Positions 14,529 through 21,663 of a stretch of DNA of 22,454 nucleotides are shown here, one piece after another (positions within the stretch are counted from its first letter, which is position 1; every line of letters begins with the position of its first letter). Position numbers and translations under genes: made by a program. The DNA lies in contig JAWLDJ010000031.1 in NCBI GenBank assembly GCA_041686695.1, positions 1 through 22,454 on the forward strand, given 5' to 3'. Below the pieces are notes generated by a model. The model made no database searches. It had not been told where the DNA came from and saw only the letters and a list, made by a program, of their open reading frames with translations. This DNA comes from T1Sed10-7 sp041686695. GTDB lineage: Bacteria > Actinomycetota > Nitriliruptoria > Nitriliruptorales > Nitriliruptoraceae.

Positions 14529-15350
14529 GTGAGCTCACACCCCGAGGCGTTGCGTTCCGCCTTCCCGACCGCGTTCGACGTGCAGCGCAGTTCGTTCGCG
14601 GCGACACTGCGGGCGATGGCCCCCGACGCCGTCCCCGCGATCCTCGGCGGGGCGGAGGTGCCCACGCAGCTCAGGGAACAGCTCGTCGAGGGGACCACGG
14701 TCCTGGCCGTCGTCGCTCGTGACAGCGTGGTCGTCGCGGGTGACCGGCGGGCCACGGCCGGCAACCTCATCTCGCGCGGTGACATGCGCAAGGTCTTCCC
14801 GGCCGACGATCACTCGGCGATCGGGATCTCGGGCACGGCGGGTCCGGCCATGGAGCTGGCCAAGGTCTTCGCCACCGAACTCGAGCACTACGAGAAGGTC
14901 GAGGGCGAACCGCTGTCGCTGGAGGGCAAGTCCAACAAGCTCGCGGGGCTGCTGCGCGCCCACCTGCCGATGGCGATGCAGGGGCTCGTGGTCGTCCCCC
15001 TGTTCGCGGGCATCGACCCGCGCACCTTGGTGCCCCGGATCTTCGAGTACGACCCCGTCGGTGGCCGCTACGTCGCGACCGCGCAGGCCGCGACGGGCTC
15101 GGGCTCCCTGGCCGCGCGCGCCACGCTGAAGCGGCTGGTCGATCCCGAGGGGGAGCTCGACGACGCCGTGCGCACCGCCCTCGAGGCCCTCGCGGACGCG
15201 GCCGAGGAGGACAGCGCGACCGGTGGCCCCGATCTGATCCGCCGGATCTTCCCGATCATCGCCGTCATCGACGCGGACGGCTACCGGGAGCTCGAGGACG
15301 AACAGGTCGCGGCGCACGTGGAGGCCGTCTTCGCCCACCGACGCCGGTGA
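14529..15350 (+). CDS. prcB: Proteasome subunit beta
   Basis: PrcB is the proteolytic subunit of the 20S core. The 273-aa precursor has a propeptide of 55 residues that is cut before Thr56 in VEG|TTVLAVVARDS, exposing the N-terminal nucleophile. Asp72 (in VAGDRR) and Lys88 (in GDMRKVF) correspond to Asp17 and Lys33 of the mature enzyme. GISGTAGPAMELAKVFATEL and TGSGSLAARATLK are further family motifs. The GTG at 14529 is chosen over an in-frame TTG at 14523 because GGAGG lies 6 bases upstream of it, directly abutting the TTG. The promoter lies just upstream, and prcA follows 76 bp downstream on the same strand. Confidence 0.97.
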   Translation: MSSHPEALRSAFPTAFDVQRSSFAATLRAMAPDAVPAILGGAEVPTQLREQLVEGTTVLAVVARDSVVVAGDRRATAGNLISRGDMRKVFPADDHSAIGISGTAGPAMELAKVFATELEHYEKVEGEPLSLEGKSNKLAGLLRAHLPMAMQGLVVVPLFAGIDPRTLVPRIFEYDPVGGRYVATAQAATGSGSLAARATLKRLVDPEGELDDAVRTALEALADAAEEDSATGGPDLIRRIFPIIAVIDADGYRELEDEQVAAHVEAVFAHRRR

Positions 15351-15426
15351 CCCGGCCGGTGCCCACCGATGGGGTCCACACGCCACCGCCCCGCTCCTGA
15401 GCCCATCCCAGACCAAGGAACCCGCA

Positions 15427-16360
15427 GTGGCCGCCAACTTCTACGTCGCCCCCGAACAGCTGATGAAGGACCGGGCGGAGTACGCCCGCAAGGGCATCGC
15501 GCGGGGGCGGGCCCTGGTCGCGGTCGAGTTCGCACACGGGGTGATCTTCGCCGGGGAGAACCCCTCGGCATCGCTGCACAAGACCTCGGAGATCTACGAC
15601 TCGATCGGCTTCGCCGCCGTCGGCCGCTACAACGAGTTCGAGGCGCTGCGCGTGGCCGGCATCCGCCTGGCCGACGTCAAGGGCTACCAGTACGCGCGGG
15701 AGGACGTCACGGCCAAGCCGCTGGCCAACGCCTACTCCCAGGCGCTCGGTGCCAGCTTCATGGGCGAGACCAAGCCCTTCGAGGTCGAGCTGTTGATCGC
15801 CCAGGTCGATGCCTCCCGCATCGACGGGACGGTGGCCGACGACGCGAGCCGCACCCACGAACCGGCGGGTGAGCCCGCCGCCGAGCAGGCCGACGANNNN
15901 NNNNNNNNNNNNNNNNNNNNNNNNNNNNNNNNNNNNNNNNNNNNNNNNNNNNNNNNNNNNNNNNNNNNNNNNNNNNNNNNNNNNNNNNNNNNNNNNCGAG
16001 CAGGCCGACGAACAGGACGACGACGCGAGCGACGTCCACGACCCGCACGACGCGTCGGCCGGGAGCTCCGGGGGCCTGGAGCTGTTCCACATCCTCTACG
16101 ACGGTTCGATCGTGGACGAGCACCGCTTCGTGGCGATCGGGGGCGACACCGAACCACTGCGCAACAAGCTCGAGGAACGCTTCCTGCCCGGCATGGACCG
16201 CGACAGTGCCGTGCGTGCCGCCGTCGGCGCGCTCTCGGACGTGGCTGGTCGGACCCTGACAGCGGGGGTCCTGGAGGTCTCGGGACTGGACGCGCGCCGG
16301 CCCCGCCGTCGCTTCTTCCGTCTGGCGGTGGACGAGCTCACCGCGATCCTCGACGCGTGA
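15427..16360 (+). CDS. prcA: Proteasome subunit alpha (interrupted by an assembly gap)
   Basis: PrcA forms the outer, gating rings of the 20S proteasome. The N-terminal half reads AANFYVAPEQLMKDRAEYAR, then GIARGRALVAVEFAHGVIF and LHKTSEIYDSIGFAAVGRYN; the C-terminal half reads LFHILYDGSIVDEHRFVAIG, then RRPRRRFFRLAVDELTAIL. A run of 100 N (15897-15996) separates them, and the two halves are in different frames as written. The same 15 bases flank the gap on both sides; overlapping them restores one frame and gives about 272 aa, near the family's usual 230-280. The break lies in an acidic Glu/Gln/Ala/Asp linker (about residues 140-180) not seen at this length in Mycobacterium PrcA. The GTG start has AAGGAA 6 bases upstream. 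The frameshift is very probably an artefact. Confidence 0.94.
15897..15996. other. Assembly gap (100 N) inside prcA
   Basis: Exactly 100 N, a conventional scaffold gap length that need not reflect real distance. The 15-base sequence CGAGCAGGCCGACGA occurs immediately on both sides (15882-15896 and 15997-16011). Confidence 0.97.
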
Positions 16361-16472
16361 GCCCCTCACAGCCGAGGCCGGTTGCGGGCGCTGTCGGTGC
16401 CCCGCCCGCCGTCGCACCGCAGCCGAGCGATCGGGCACCGGCCAGGTCCGGCCCGGACGACAGGAGCGGGGC

Positions 16473-17831
16473 ATGAGGCGGCGCATCTTCGGCATCGAGA
16501 CCGAGTACGGCGTCACCTGCACCATCGACGGCCAGCGACGCCTCAGCCCCGACGAGGTCGCCCGCTACCTGTTCCGTCGCGTCGTGTCGTGGGGCCGCTC
16601 CTCCAACGTGTTCCTGGAGAACGGTTCCCGGCTCTACCTCGATGTCGGCTCCCACCCGGAGTACGCCACGCCGGAGTGCGACTCCCCGCTGCAGGTCACC
16701 ACCCACGACCGGGCGGGGGAACGGATCGTCGAGACGCTGGTCCGCTCGGCCGAGGACCGTCTGGCCGAGGAGGGCATCGACGGGCGCATCTCGCTGTTCA
16801 AGAACAACACCGACTCGGCCGGCAACTCCTACGGCTGCCACGAGAACTACCTGGTCGCCCGGGTGGGGGAGTTCCAGCGCCTCGCGGAGGCCCTGATCCC
16901 CTTCCTCGTCACCCGGCAGGTCTTCGCCGGCGCCGGCAAGGTGCTGCAGACCCCGCGCGGGACGATCTTCGCCCTGGCGCAGCGTGCCGAGCACATCTGG
17001 GAGGGGGTCTCCTCGGCGACGACACGTTCGCGCCCCATCATCAACACCCGGGACGAGCCGCACGCCGACGCGGAACGGTTCCGCCGACTCCACGTGATCG
17101 TCGGTGACTCGAACATGAGCGAGTACACCACCTGGCTGAAGGTGGCGACCTGCGACCTGGTGCTGCGGATGCTCGAACAGCAGGCCGTGCTCAGGGAGAT
17201 GTCGCTGGACAACCCGATCCGCTCGATCCGCGACATCAGCCACGACCTGACCGGGACGCGGCGGTTGCGTCTGGCCAACGGGCGTGAGCTGAGCGCGCTG
17301 GAGATCCAGCAGGCCTACCTCGAGCGGGTCGACCGTTTCGTCGCGGCCGATCCCGAGGCGACCGCGACCGACCGGCACGTGGTGGCCGCCTGGCGTGACG
17401 TGCTCGAACGGCTCGAGACCGATCCGATGTCGTTGGGGCGCAAGCTCGACTGGGTGGCCAAGTACCAGCTGGTCGAGGCCTACCGTGCCAAGCACGATCT
17501 GGCGCTGACCGACCCCCGCGTGGGCCTGCTCGATCTGTCCTACCACGACGTCCTGCGCGACCGAGGGCTCTACCACCTCCTGGCACGCCAGGGGCGGGTC
17601 GAGCGCGTCCTCGACGACACCGAGGTGGAGCGCGCCCGGACCGAGCCGCCGGCCACGACACGCGCGGCGCTGCGGGGACGCTTCGTCCGCGAGGCCAAGG
17701 CGAAGCGACGCGACTACACGGTGGACTGGGTCCACCTCAAGCTGAACGATCAGGCGCAGCGCACGGTGCTGTGCAAGGACCCCTTCCGAGCCGAGGACGA
17801 GCGGGTGGAGCGGTTGATCGCCGCGATGTGA
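16473..17831 (+). CDS. pafA: Pup--protein ligase
   Basis: PafA phosphorylates the C-terminal Glu of Pup with ATP and joins it to substrate lysines. The 452-aa protein shares the Dop fold: FGIETEYGV (6-14, Glu9 as the ATP/Mg ligand), catalytic Asp57 in LYLDVGSHPEYATPE, FKNNTDSAGNSYGCHENYLV, TRDEPHADAERFRRLH. The Dop loop is absent after residue 20, which identifies it as the ligase. Length is typical of PafA. The ATG has AGGAG 6 bases upstream. It follows prcA by 112 bp on the same strand and is convergent with the SRPBCC gene; a 10-bp-stem hairpin spans the junction. Confidence 0.97.
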   Translation: MRRRIFGIETEYGVTCTIDGQRRLSPDEVARYLFRRVVSWGRSSNVFLENGSRLYLDVGSHPEYATPECDSPLQVTTHDRAGERIVETLVRSAEDRLAEEGIDGRISLFKNNTDSAGNSYGCHENYLVARVGEFQRLAEALIPFLVTRQVFAGAGKVLQTPRGTIFALAQRAEHIWEGVSSATTRSRPIINTRDEPHADAERFRRLHVIVGDSNMSEYTTWLKVATCDLVLRMLEQQAVLREMSLDNPIRSIRDISHDLTGTRRLRLANGRELSALEIQQAYLERVDRFVAADPEATATDRHVVAAWRDVLERLETDPMSLGRKLDWVAKYQLVEAYRAKHDLALTDPRVGLLDLSYHDVLRDRGLYHLLARQGRVERVLDDTEVERARTEPPATTRAALRGRFVREAKAKRRDYTVDWVHLKLNDQAQRTVLCKDPFRAEDERVERLIAAM

Positions 17832-17855
17832 ACCTCGGCGTCCACCGCGGCGATC
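17816..17855. terminator. Bidirectional hairpin at the convergent ends of pafA and the SRPBCC gene
   Basis: GATCGCCGCG (17816-17825) and CGCGGCGATC (17846-17855) are perfect 10-bp complements with a 20-base loop. The left arm is inside the last codons of pafA and the right arm abuts the stop of the opposing gene. No T-tract; a shared terminator is the likely role. Confidence 0.6.
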
Positions 17856-18497
17856 TCAGCGCGTGGTGTCGCCACGCGCCGACAGGCTCGCGTCGCACCA
17901 CCGGCCGAGGCGGGGCCAGAACCACCGGTTGCCCGCCCGCCACAGACCGAGCACCGGGGTCCGCACGACCGCCTCGGTGGTCACCGTCAGGCGCGTCCGG
18001 CGCTGATCGTGGCTCGATTCCAGGTCGAACAGCAGCCGCGACGGCCGGAGCAGTCGCATGCTGACCACGTGGGCGCCGTAGAGGTAGAGCAGCTCCCGGT
18101 GGGCCGGGGGGCGGACGGCTCCGACCACCGCCGGCAGGCTCAGCAACGGACCGTGATGGTCGTTGCGCACCCCGGGCCGGAAGGCGGACGTGCCCGGCGG
18201 GTGGTGGAACTCCACGGCGAAGGGCCATACCTGTCCGTCCACGAAGGTCGCGGGATCGTCGAGCCAGCCCCAGACCGCGCCCACGGGGTGCGGGATGACC
18301 ACCCGGACCTGGACCACGTCGTGGTGGAAGCCGTCGGGGACCACCTGTCCGACCGCCTCGCGGAGCAGGACCGGGTCCACCGGACCGGCCGGCGCACGTG
18401 GGCCGGCCGGGCCGTCGGGGCCGGCCTCCTCCGCCGGCGGATCCGGCGGCGCTGCCCCCTGGCCCGGTTCGTTCGACGCAGCCTCGTTCGGGTCCAC
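17856..18497 (-). CDS. SRPBCC-superfamily-like protein of unknown function
   Basis: The 213-aa predicted protein begins with about 40 Pro/Ala/Gly-rich residues, then has a domain from about residue 60 (VQVRVVIPHPVGAVWGWLDD, then GQVWPFAVEF and LRPSRLLFDLE). The beta start with PxxVWxWL and the later beta-rich pattern resemble START/polyketide-cyclase (SRPBCC) proteins that bind small hydrophobic ligands. The ligand and role are unknown. The GTG start has AGGAGA 6 bases upstream, supporting a real gene. It is divergent from pafB (100 bp apart) and convergent with pafA, so it interrupts the pafA-pafB order common in actinobacteria. The family call rests on pattern only. Confidence 0.65.
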   Translation of the reverse strand: MDPNEAASNEPGQGAAPPDPPAEEAGPDGPAGPRAPAGPVDPVLLREAVGQVVPDGFHHDVVQVRVVIPHPVGAVWGWLDDPATFVDGQVWPFAVEFHHPPGTSAFRPGVRNDHHGPLLSLPAVVGAVRPPAHRELLYLYGAHVVSMRLLRPSRLLFDLESSHDQRRTRLTVTTEAVVRTPVLGLWRAGNRWFWPRLGRWCDASLSARGDTTR

Positions 18498-18533
18498 GTG
18501 GGTCTCCTACGGTCGCGGGTGCGGACATCCGTG

Positions 18534-18539
18534 ACGGTA
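18534..18539 (-). promoter_or_regulatory. Candidate -10 element of the SRPBCC-like gene
   Basis: On the minus strand TACCGT lies 36 bases upstream of the GTG start and matches TANNNT, the same hexamer as before the TtuB-TtuA gene. It sits 23 bp from the divergent pafB element, so both may be controlled together. Confidence 0.3.
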
Positions 18540-18562
18540 GGTGGCGCTGCCCGGTGCCGCGT

Positions 18563-18568
18563 CTACGC
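18563..18568 (+). promoter_or_regulatory. Candidate -10 element of pafB-pafC
   Basis: TACGCT lies 29 bases before the pafB GTG and is identical to the element before prcB. No RecA-NDp-like TTGTCRGTG box is visible upstream, so self-activation by PafBC is not supported by the sequence. Confidence 0.35.
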
Positions 18569-18597
18569 TCGCGCTCACGAGCGGCCCGGGAGGACCG

Positions 18598-19590
18598 GTG
18601 GCGGAGAAGGTCGAACGTCTGGTCAACCTGACCGTCGCTCTGCTCGAGGCGCCCGGCGCGATGAGCCTGGCCGAGATCCGCCGGCGCACCCGCTACTACA
18701 CCGAGGGCACCGCGGCCAGCGCGCGGCGGATGTTCGAGCGCGACAAGGACGAGCTGCGGGCGCTCGGGGTGCCCATCGAGACGGTCGCGCTGCCGATGAG
18801 CGACGAGCTCGGCTACACGATCCGGCGCCGCTCCTACGAGCTGCCCGACGTCGAGCTGACCGGCGAGGAGGTGGCCGCCCTGGCGCTGGCGGTGCGACTG
18901 ACGGGCGCCCAGGACACCCCGCTCGCCCTGGCCAAGCTGGCGGCACGGGCGCCGGATCCCGTCCCCCTGGACCTGCCGGGTGAGACCAGGGTGGACGTCT
19001 CGGCCGAGCCGGTCGATGCGGTGGCCGACGCGGTCCTGCAGCGCATCCCCGTGCGGTTCACCTACCGCGGCGCCGACGGGACGACCTCGGTCCGCACGGT
19101 CGATCCCTACGGCGTGGTGCAGCGGCGTGCCGCCTGGTACCTCGTCGGTCGCGATCACGTCCGTGCTGCGCTCCGGGCGTTCCGGCTGGACCGCATGACC
19201 GAGATCCCGACCACGGTGGGCGAGGCGGGCTCGTTCGTCCCGCCCGACGACGTGGATCTGGCCGCCGCGGTGTCGGGCCCGGCACTGCCCGGTGTCGAGG
19301 TCACGCTCGCGGTGGCGCCGCAGGCCCGCTGGGCGGTCGAGCTGCGTGGCGGGCGCGACACCGGCCGCACCCACGACGGCTGGCCCGTGCTCACCCTGGA
19401 CGAGCTGCATCCGGTCCGGGACCGGGCCTGGATCCTCGGCCTCGGGGCGTCGATCGAGGTCCTGGGTCCGCCGCAGCTACGCGCGGCGGTACGTGCGGGC
19501 CTCGGCGCCGTGCTGGCCGCTCACGGCGGACCATCGGTCCGCGACCACGGCGACGGTCACGACAGCGAGGATCCCGAGGTGGCAGGGTGA
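18598..19590 (+). CDS. pafB: WYL-domain transcriptional regulator PafB
   Basis: PafB forms with PafC the PafBC activator, which in mycobacteria drives the LexA-independent DNA-damage response together with RNA polymerase. The 330-aa protein has an N-terminal winged helix-turn-helix (about residues 1-60, MSLAEIRRRTRYYTEGT), a linker, and a WYL domain with the name-giving Trp180-Tyr181-Leu182 in RRAAWYLVGRDH, followed by RAFRLDRM. The C-terminal domain is a WCX-type extension. The GTG at 18598 has GGGAGG 4 bases upstream; frames extending to 18541 overlap the promoter. It overlaps pafC by 4 bp. The ligand of the WYL domain is suspected to be nucleic acid in the family. Confidence 0.93.
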   Translation: MAEKVERLVNLTVALLEAPGAMSLAEIRRRTRYYTEGTAASARRMFERDKDELRALGVPIETVALPMSDELGYTIRRRSYELPDVELTGEEVAALALAVRLTGAQDTPLALAKLAARAPDPVPLDLPGETRVDVSAEPVDAVADAVLQRIPVRFTYRGADGTTSVRTVDPYGVVQRRAAWYLVGRDHVRAALRAFRLDRMTEIPTTVGEAGSFVPPDDVDLAAAVSGPALPGVEVTLAVAPQARWAVELRGGRDTGRTHDGWPVLTLDELHPVRDRAWILGLGASIEVLGPPQLRAAVRAGLGAVLAAHGGPSVRDHGDGHDSEDPEVAG

Positions 19591-20516
19591 GCGCCGCGGC
19601 CGACGTGGCGCGCCTGCTCACCATGGTGCCCTGGCTGCTGGAGCGCCCCGGAGCCAGCATCGCCGAGGTCGCCGCGACCTTCCAGGTGTCCGAGGACACG
19701 ATCCGCGAGGATCTCGGTCACCTCGACTTCTGCGGCTTGCCGGGGCTCGGTGGCGGGGATCTGTTCGAGGTCACCCTCGTCGAGGACCGCGTCGTCCTGC
19801 GCATGGCCGAGGAGCTCAAGCGCCCCCTGCGTCCGACCCCGCGCGAAGCGCTGCGACTGGTGGTCACGGTGGACGCGGTCGCCGAGGCCCTCGGCGACGA
19901 GCTGCCCGCGCTGCGCCGGGCGGTGGGCCGGATCCGCGCCGCGCTGGACATCCCGGAGCGCTCAGCGGACGTGTTGGAGCCCGAGCAGGTGCAGCTGCTC
20001 CCGCTCCTGCGCCGGGCCGTGCGTGACCGCCAGCAGGTGCTGCTCGACTACCAGGGACGAGCGGACGATGTGCCGACCGAACGGGTCGTCGACCCGTGGG
20101 CCCTCCACGTGCGCGAGGGCAACTGGTACCTGCAGGGTCACGACCACGGCGTGGGGGAGCGACGGGTCTTCCGCCTCGATCGGGTCGCGGCGGCCCACCT
20201 CAGCGGGCGAGCAGCGACGGTGCCGGCACCAGCCCAGCTCGACCCGCCGCGCTACGTCCCCGGCCCCGACGACGTGGCCGTCGTCCTGCGGGTCAGCCCC
20301 AGAGGACGCTGGCTGGAGGACGCGGTCGTCGTGGACGAGCGCATCGAGCACCCCGACGGCGGCGCGACCCTCAGGCTCCGTACCGACGCTGTGCGCTTCG
20401 TGGCCCAGCTCGTGCTGATGGCGGCCGGGGAGGCGGTGGTCGAGGAGCCACACGCGGTGATCGTGGCGGTCCGCGACCAGGCCACCCGCGCGCTGGAGCG
20501 CGCCGGCAGGCCCTGA
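19587..20516 (+). CDS. pafC: WYL-domain transcriptional regulator PafC
   Basis: PafC is the partner of PafB in the heteromeric damage-response activator. The 309-aa protein starts with a helix-turn-helix (about 1-60, with IAEVAATFQVSEDTIREDLG), followed by a middle helical segment and a WYL domain with Trp180-Tyr181-Leu182 in GNWYLQGHDH and RRVFRLDRV. The C-terminal part (VVLRVSPRGRWLEDAVVVDE) matches the WCX extension. The GTG start is inside the pafB stop (GTGA), implying coupled translation and roughly equal amounts. A hairpin 12 bases after the stop probably ends the transcript. Confidence 0.93.
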   Translation: MSAAADVARLLTMVPWLLERPGASIAEVAATFQVSEDTIREDLGHLDFCGLPGLGGGDLFEVTLVEDRVVLRMAEELKRPLRPTPREALRLVVTVDAVAEALGDELPALRRAVGRIRAALDIPERSADVLEPEQVQLLPLLRRAVRDRQQVLLDYQGRADDVPTERVVDPWALHVREGNWYLQGHDHGVGERRVFRLDRVAAAHLSGRAATVPAPAQLDPPRYVPGPDDVAVVLRVSPRGRWLEDAVVVDERIEHPDGGATLRLRTDAVRFVAQLVLMAAGEAVVEEPHAVIVAVRDQATRALERAGRP

Positions 20517-20527
20517 GCCCGGCGCGT

Positions 20528-20557
20528 CGGTCCCCGCTCGGTCGGCGCGGGGGACCG
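20528..20557 (+). terminator. Hairpin after pafC
   Basis: CGGTCCCC (20528-20535) pairs with GGGGACCG (20550-20557); a further GC/GC pair forms inside past a one-base bulge. It lies 12 bases after the pafC stop. No T-tract, as with the other hairpins here. Confidence 0.5.
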
Positions 20558-20673
20558 GCGCCACCGGCGCGCCTCGGCACGGCCCGGTCCGCCCCGCTCG
20601 GCACGATCCGGGGCTACAGGCCGCCCAGCCATGCGCCGACACCTGGGATGCGTCTACCCGAGGAGGTCGCGAG

Positions 20674-21024
20674 ATGACCCGCATCCGCGCCAGCTGTCCA
20701 TCCTGTGGCGAGGTCGACCTGCGACCCGACGATGTCGTCCTGCACCTCGTGCGTGCCCCCGATGGCCTGGTCTCGGACGGCAGTGAGTACCGGTTCCGCT
20801 GTCCGGACTGCGAGGAGGTCGTCGCCAAGCCGGCCGACGAGCGCATCGCCGAGCTGCTGACCACCGGTGGTGTGACGGTCGCCGAGGCCGCTGCGTCGCT
20901 CCCGCCGCACCCGGAGTTCCCACCGCACGGACCCCGGTTCACGCACGACGATCTCCTCGACCTGCACCTCGCCCTCGAGCGGGAGGACTGGTTCACGGAC
21001 CTGCTGCGCTCCACCCCCGCGTGA
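20674..21024 (+). CDS. Small zinc-ribbon protein of unknown function
   Basis: The 116-aa protein has two CxxC knuckles, Cys8/Cys11 (CPSCGEVDL) and Cys43/Cys46 (FRCPDCEEVV), about 31 residues apart, which is a typical zinc-ribbon arrangement. The remainder is acidic, with a helical C-terminus FTHDDLLDLHLALEREDWFT. The layout suggests a soluble protein with nucleic-acid or protein binding, but I do not recognise the family and assign no role. The ATG is well supported by AGGAGG 7 bases upstream. It lies 157 bp after pafC, beyond a hairpin, and before the single-pass membrane protein. Confidence 0.85.
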   Translation: MTRIRASCPSCGEVDLRPDDVVLHLVRAPDGLVSDGSEYRFRCPDCEEVVAKPADERIAELLTTGGVTVAEAAASLPPHPEFPPHGPRFTHDDLLDLHLALEREDWFTDLLRSTPA

Positions 21025-21047
21025 GGCAGGCCCACCACCGGGCTCGC

Positions 21048-21053
21048 TAGGCT
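21048..21053 (+). promoter_or_regulatory. Candidate -10 element of the single-pass membrane protein gene
   Basis: TAGGCT lies 26 bases before the ATG at 21080 and fits TANNNT. No clear -35. Confidence 0.33.
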
Positions 21054-21079
21054 CGCGGTCCACCCGGCCAGGACCCGTG

Positions 21080-21391
21080 ATGAGCAGCATCGCCCTCGTC
21101 GCCATCGTCATCGGTGCACTGGTCACGGTGCTCGCGGTCGCGGCGGTCGCCACGATCGTGACCCAGCGGGTCGGCCGTGCGATCGACGACGCGACCACCG
21201 CTGCCCAACGGCTCACCGCGGCCTCCGCCGCCATCGGTGAGCAGCAGCGCATCAACCGCCGCGAGCTCGACCGGCTGCACTCGAGCCTCGAGCAGGTGCA
21301 CCGCCGCCGACATCACGGCCGAGCAGCGGCCGGCAACAGCGCGACGCAGCAGCCGGCGCGAAGCCCGAGCAGCGGCCGGGAACACCGCTGA
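21080..21391 (+). CDS. Single-pass membrane protein with a cytoplasmic coiled-coil/basic tail
   Basis: The 103-aa protein has one hydrophobic segment at residues about 3-27 (SSIALVAIVIGALVTVLAVA), then a helical, coiled-coil-like stretch (about 32-75, with AIDDATTAAQRLTAASAAIG and RRELDRLHSSLEQVHRRR) and a basic, disordered C-terminus. I recognise no family. The ATG at 21080 is preferred over the adjacent GTG at 21077 because AGGA is then 6 bases upstream. It sits 41 bp before tatA. It lacks the TatA/TatB signature (FGxxxLP), so it is not a Tat component by sequence. Similar membrane-anchored coiled-coil proteins are often of unknown function. Confidence 0.75.
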   Translation: MSSIALVAIVIGALVTVLAVAAVATIVTQRVGRAIDDATTAAQRLTAASAAIGEQQRINRRELDRLHSSLEQVHRRRHHGRAAAGNSATQQPARSPSSGREHR

Positions 21392-21399
21392 GCCACTGG

Positions 21400-21405
21400 T
21401 AGCAT
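21400..21405 (+). promoter_or_regulatory. Candidate -10 element of tatA-tatC
   Basis: TAGCAT lies 27 bases before the tatA GTG and fits TANNNT. It begins 8 bases after the end of the preceding gene. Confidence 0.35.
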
Positions 21406-21432
21406 GGCGGGACACCAACGAGGAGCAGGCCC

Positions 21433-21657
21433 GTGAGGTTGGGACCGACCGAGCTCGTCATCATCCTCGTCATCGTGCTGCTGCTGTTCGGAGCGAAGCG
21501 CCTCCCGGATCTCGCGGGGTCCATCGGCTCCTCCATGAAGGAGTTCCGGAAGGCGACCAAGGACGCGCTGGACGACGATGACGCGGCGGACGATGCCCCG
21601 GCAACCGAGGATGGCAACCGGCGGCCCTCGGATCCGGACACCGACCCCGGGCGCTGA
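21433..21657 (+). CDS. tatA: Sec-independent protein translocase subunit TatA
   Basis: TatA oligomers form the conduit for folded proteins with twin-arginine signals. The 74-aa protein has a short periplasmic start, one membrane helix (about residues 6-20, ELVIILVIVLLLFG), the hinge motif FGAKRLPDLAGSIGSSMKEF that begins the amphipathic helix, and an acidic tail (DDDDAADDAPATED). FGAKRLP matches the TatA consensus FGxKxLP. The GTG is preceded by AGGAG with a 7-base gap. It is followed after 6 bases by tatC. No tatB is seen in the window, so this may be a minimal TatAC system or tatB may be elsewhere. Confidence 0.95.
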   Translation: MRLGPTELVIILVIVLLLFGAKRLPDLAGSIGSSMKEFRKATKDALDDDDAADDAPATEDGNRRPSDPDTDPGR

Positions 21658-21663
21658 CGGCGC

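Noticed and set aside
15427..16476. prcA as a frameshifted pseudogene
   Set aside because: The frame change coincides exactly with 100 N of arbitrary length, and both halves are well conserved. Merging the identical flanks restores the frame.
18498..18597. RecA-NDp/PafBC-type promoter (TTGTCRGTG-N8-TANNNT) before pafB
   Set aside because: A TANNNT hexamer is present, but no box resembling TTGTCRGTG lies at the required distance.
17737..19410. 557-codon minus-strand frame covering the SRPBCC gene region, pafB and the pafA end
   Set aside because: It overlaps the SRPBCC gene in a different frame and is antisense to pafB and the pafA end. No recognisable domain.
21080..21391. TatB candidate
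   Set aside because: It has one N-terminal membrane helix and a coiled coil, but no FGxxxLP/GPERLP hinge motif and a basic rather than TatB-like amphipathic region.
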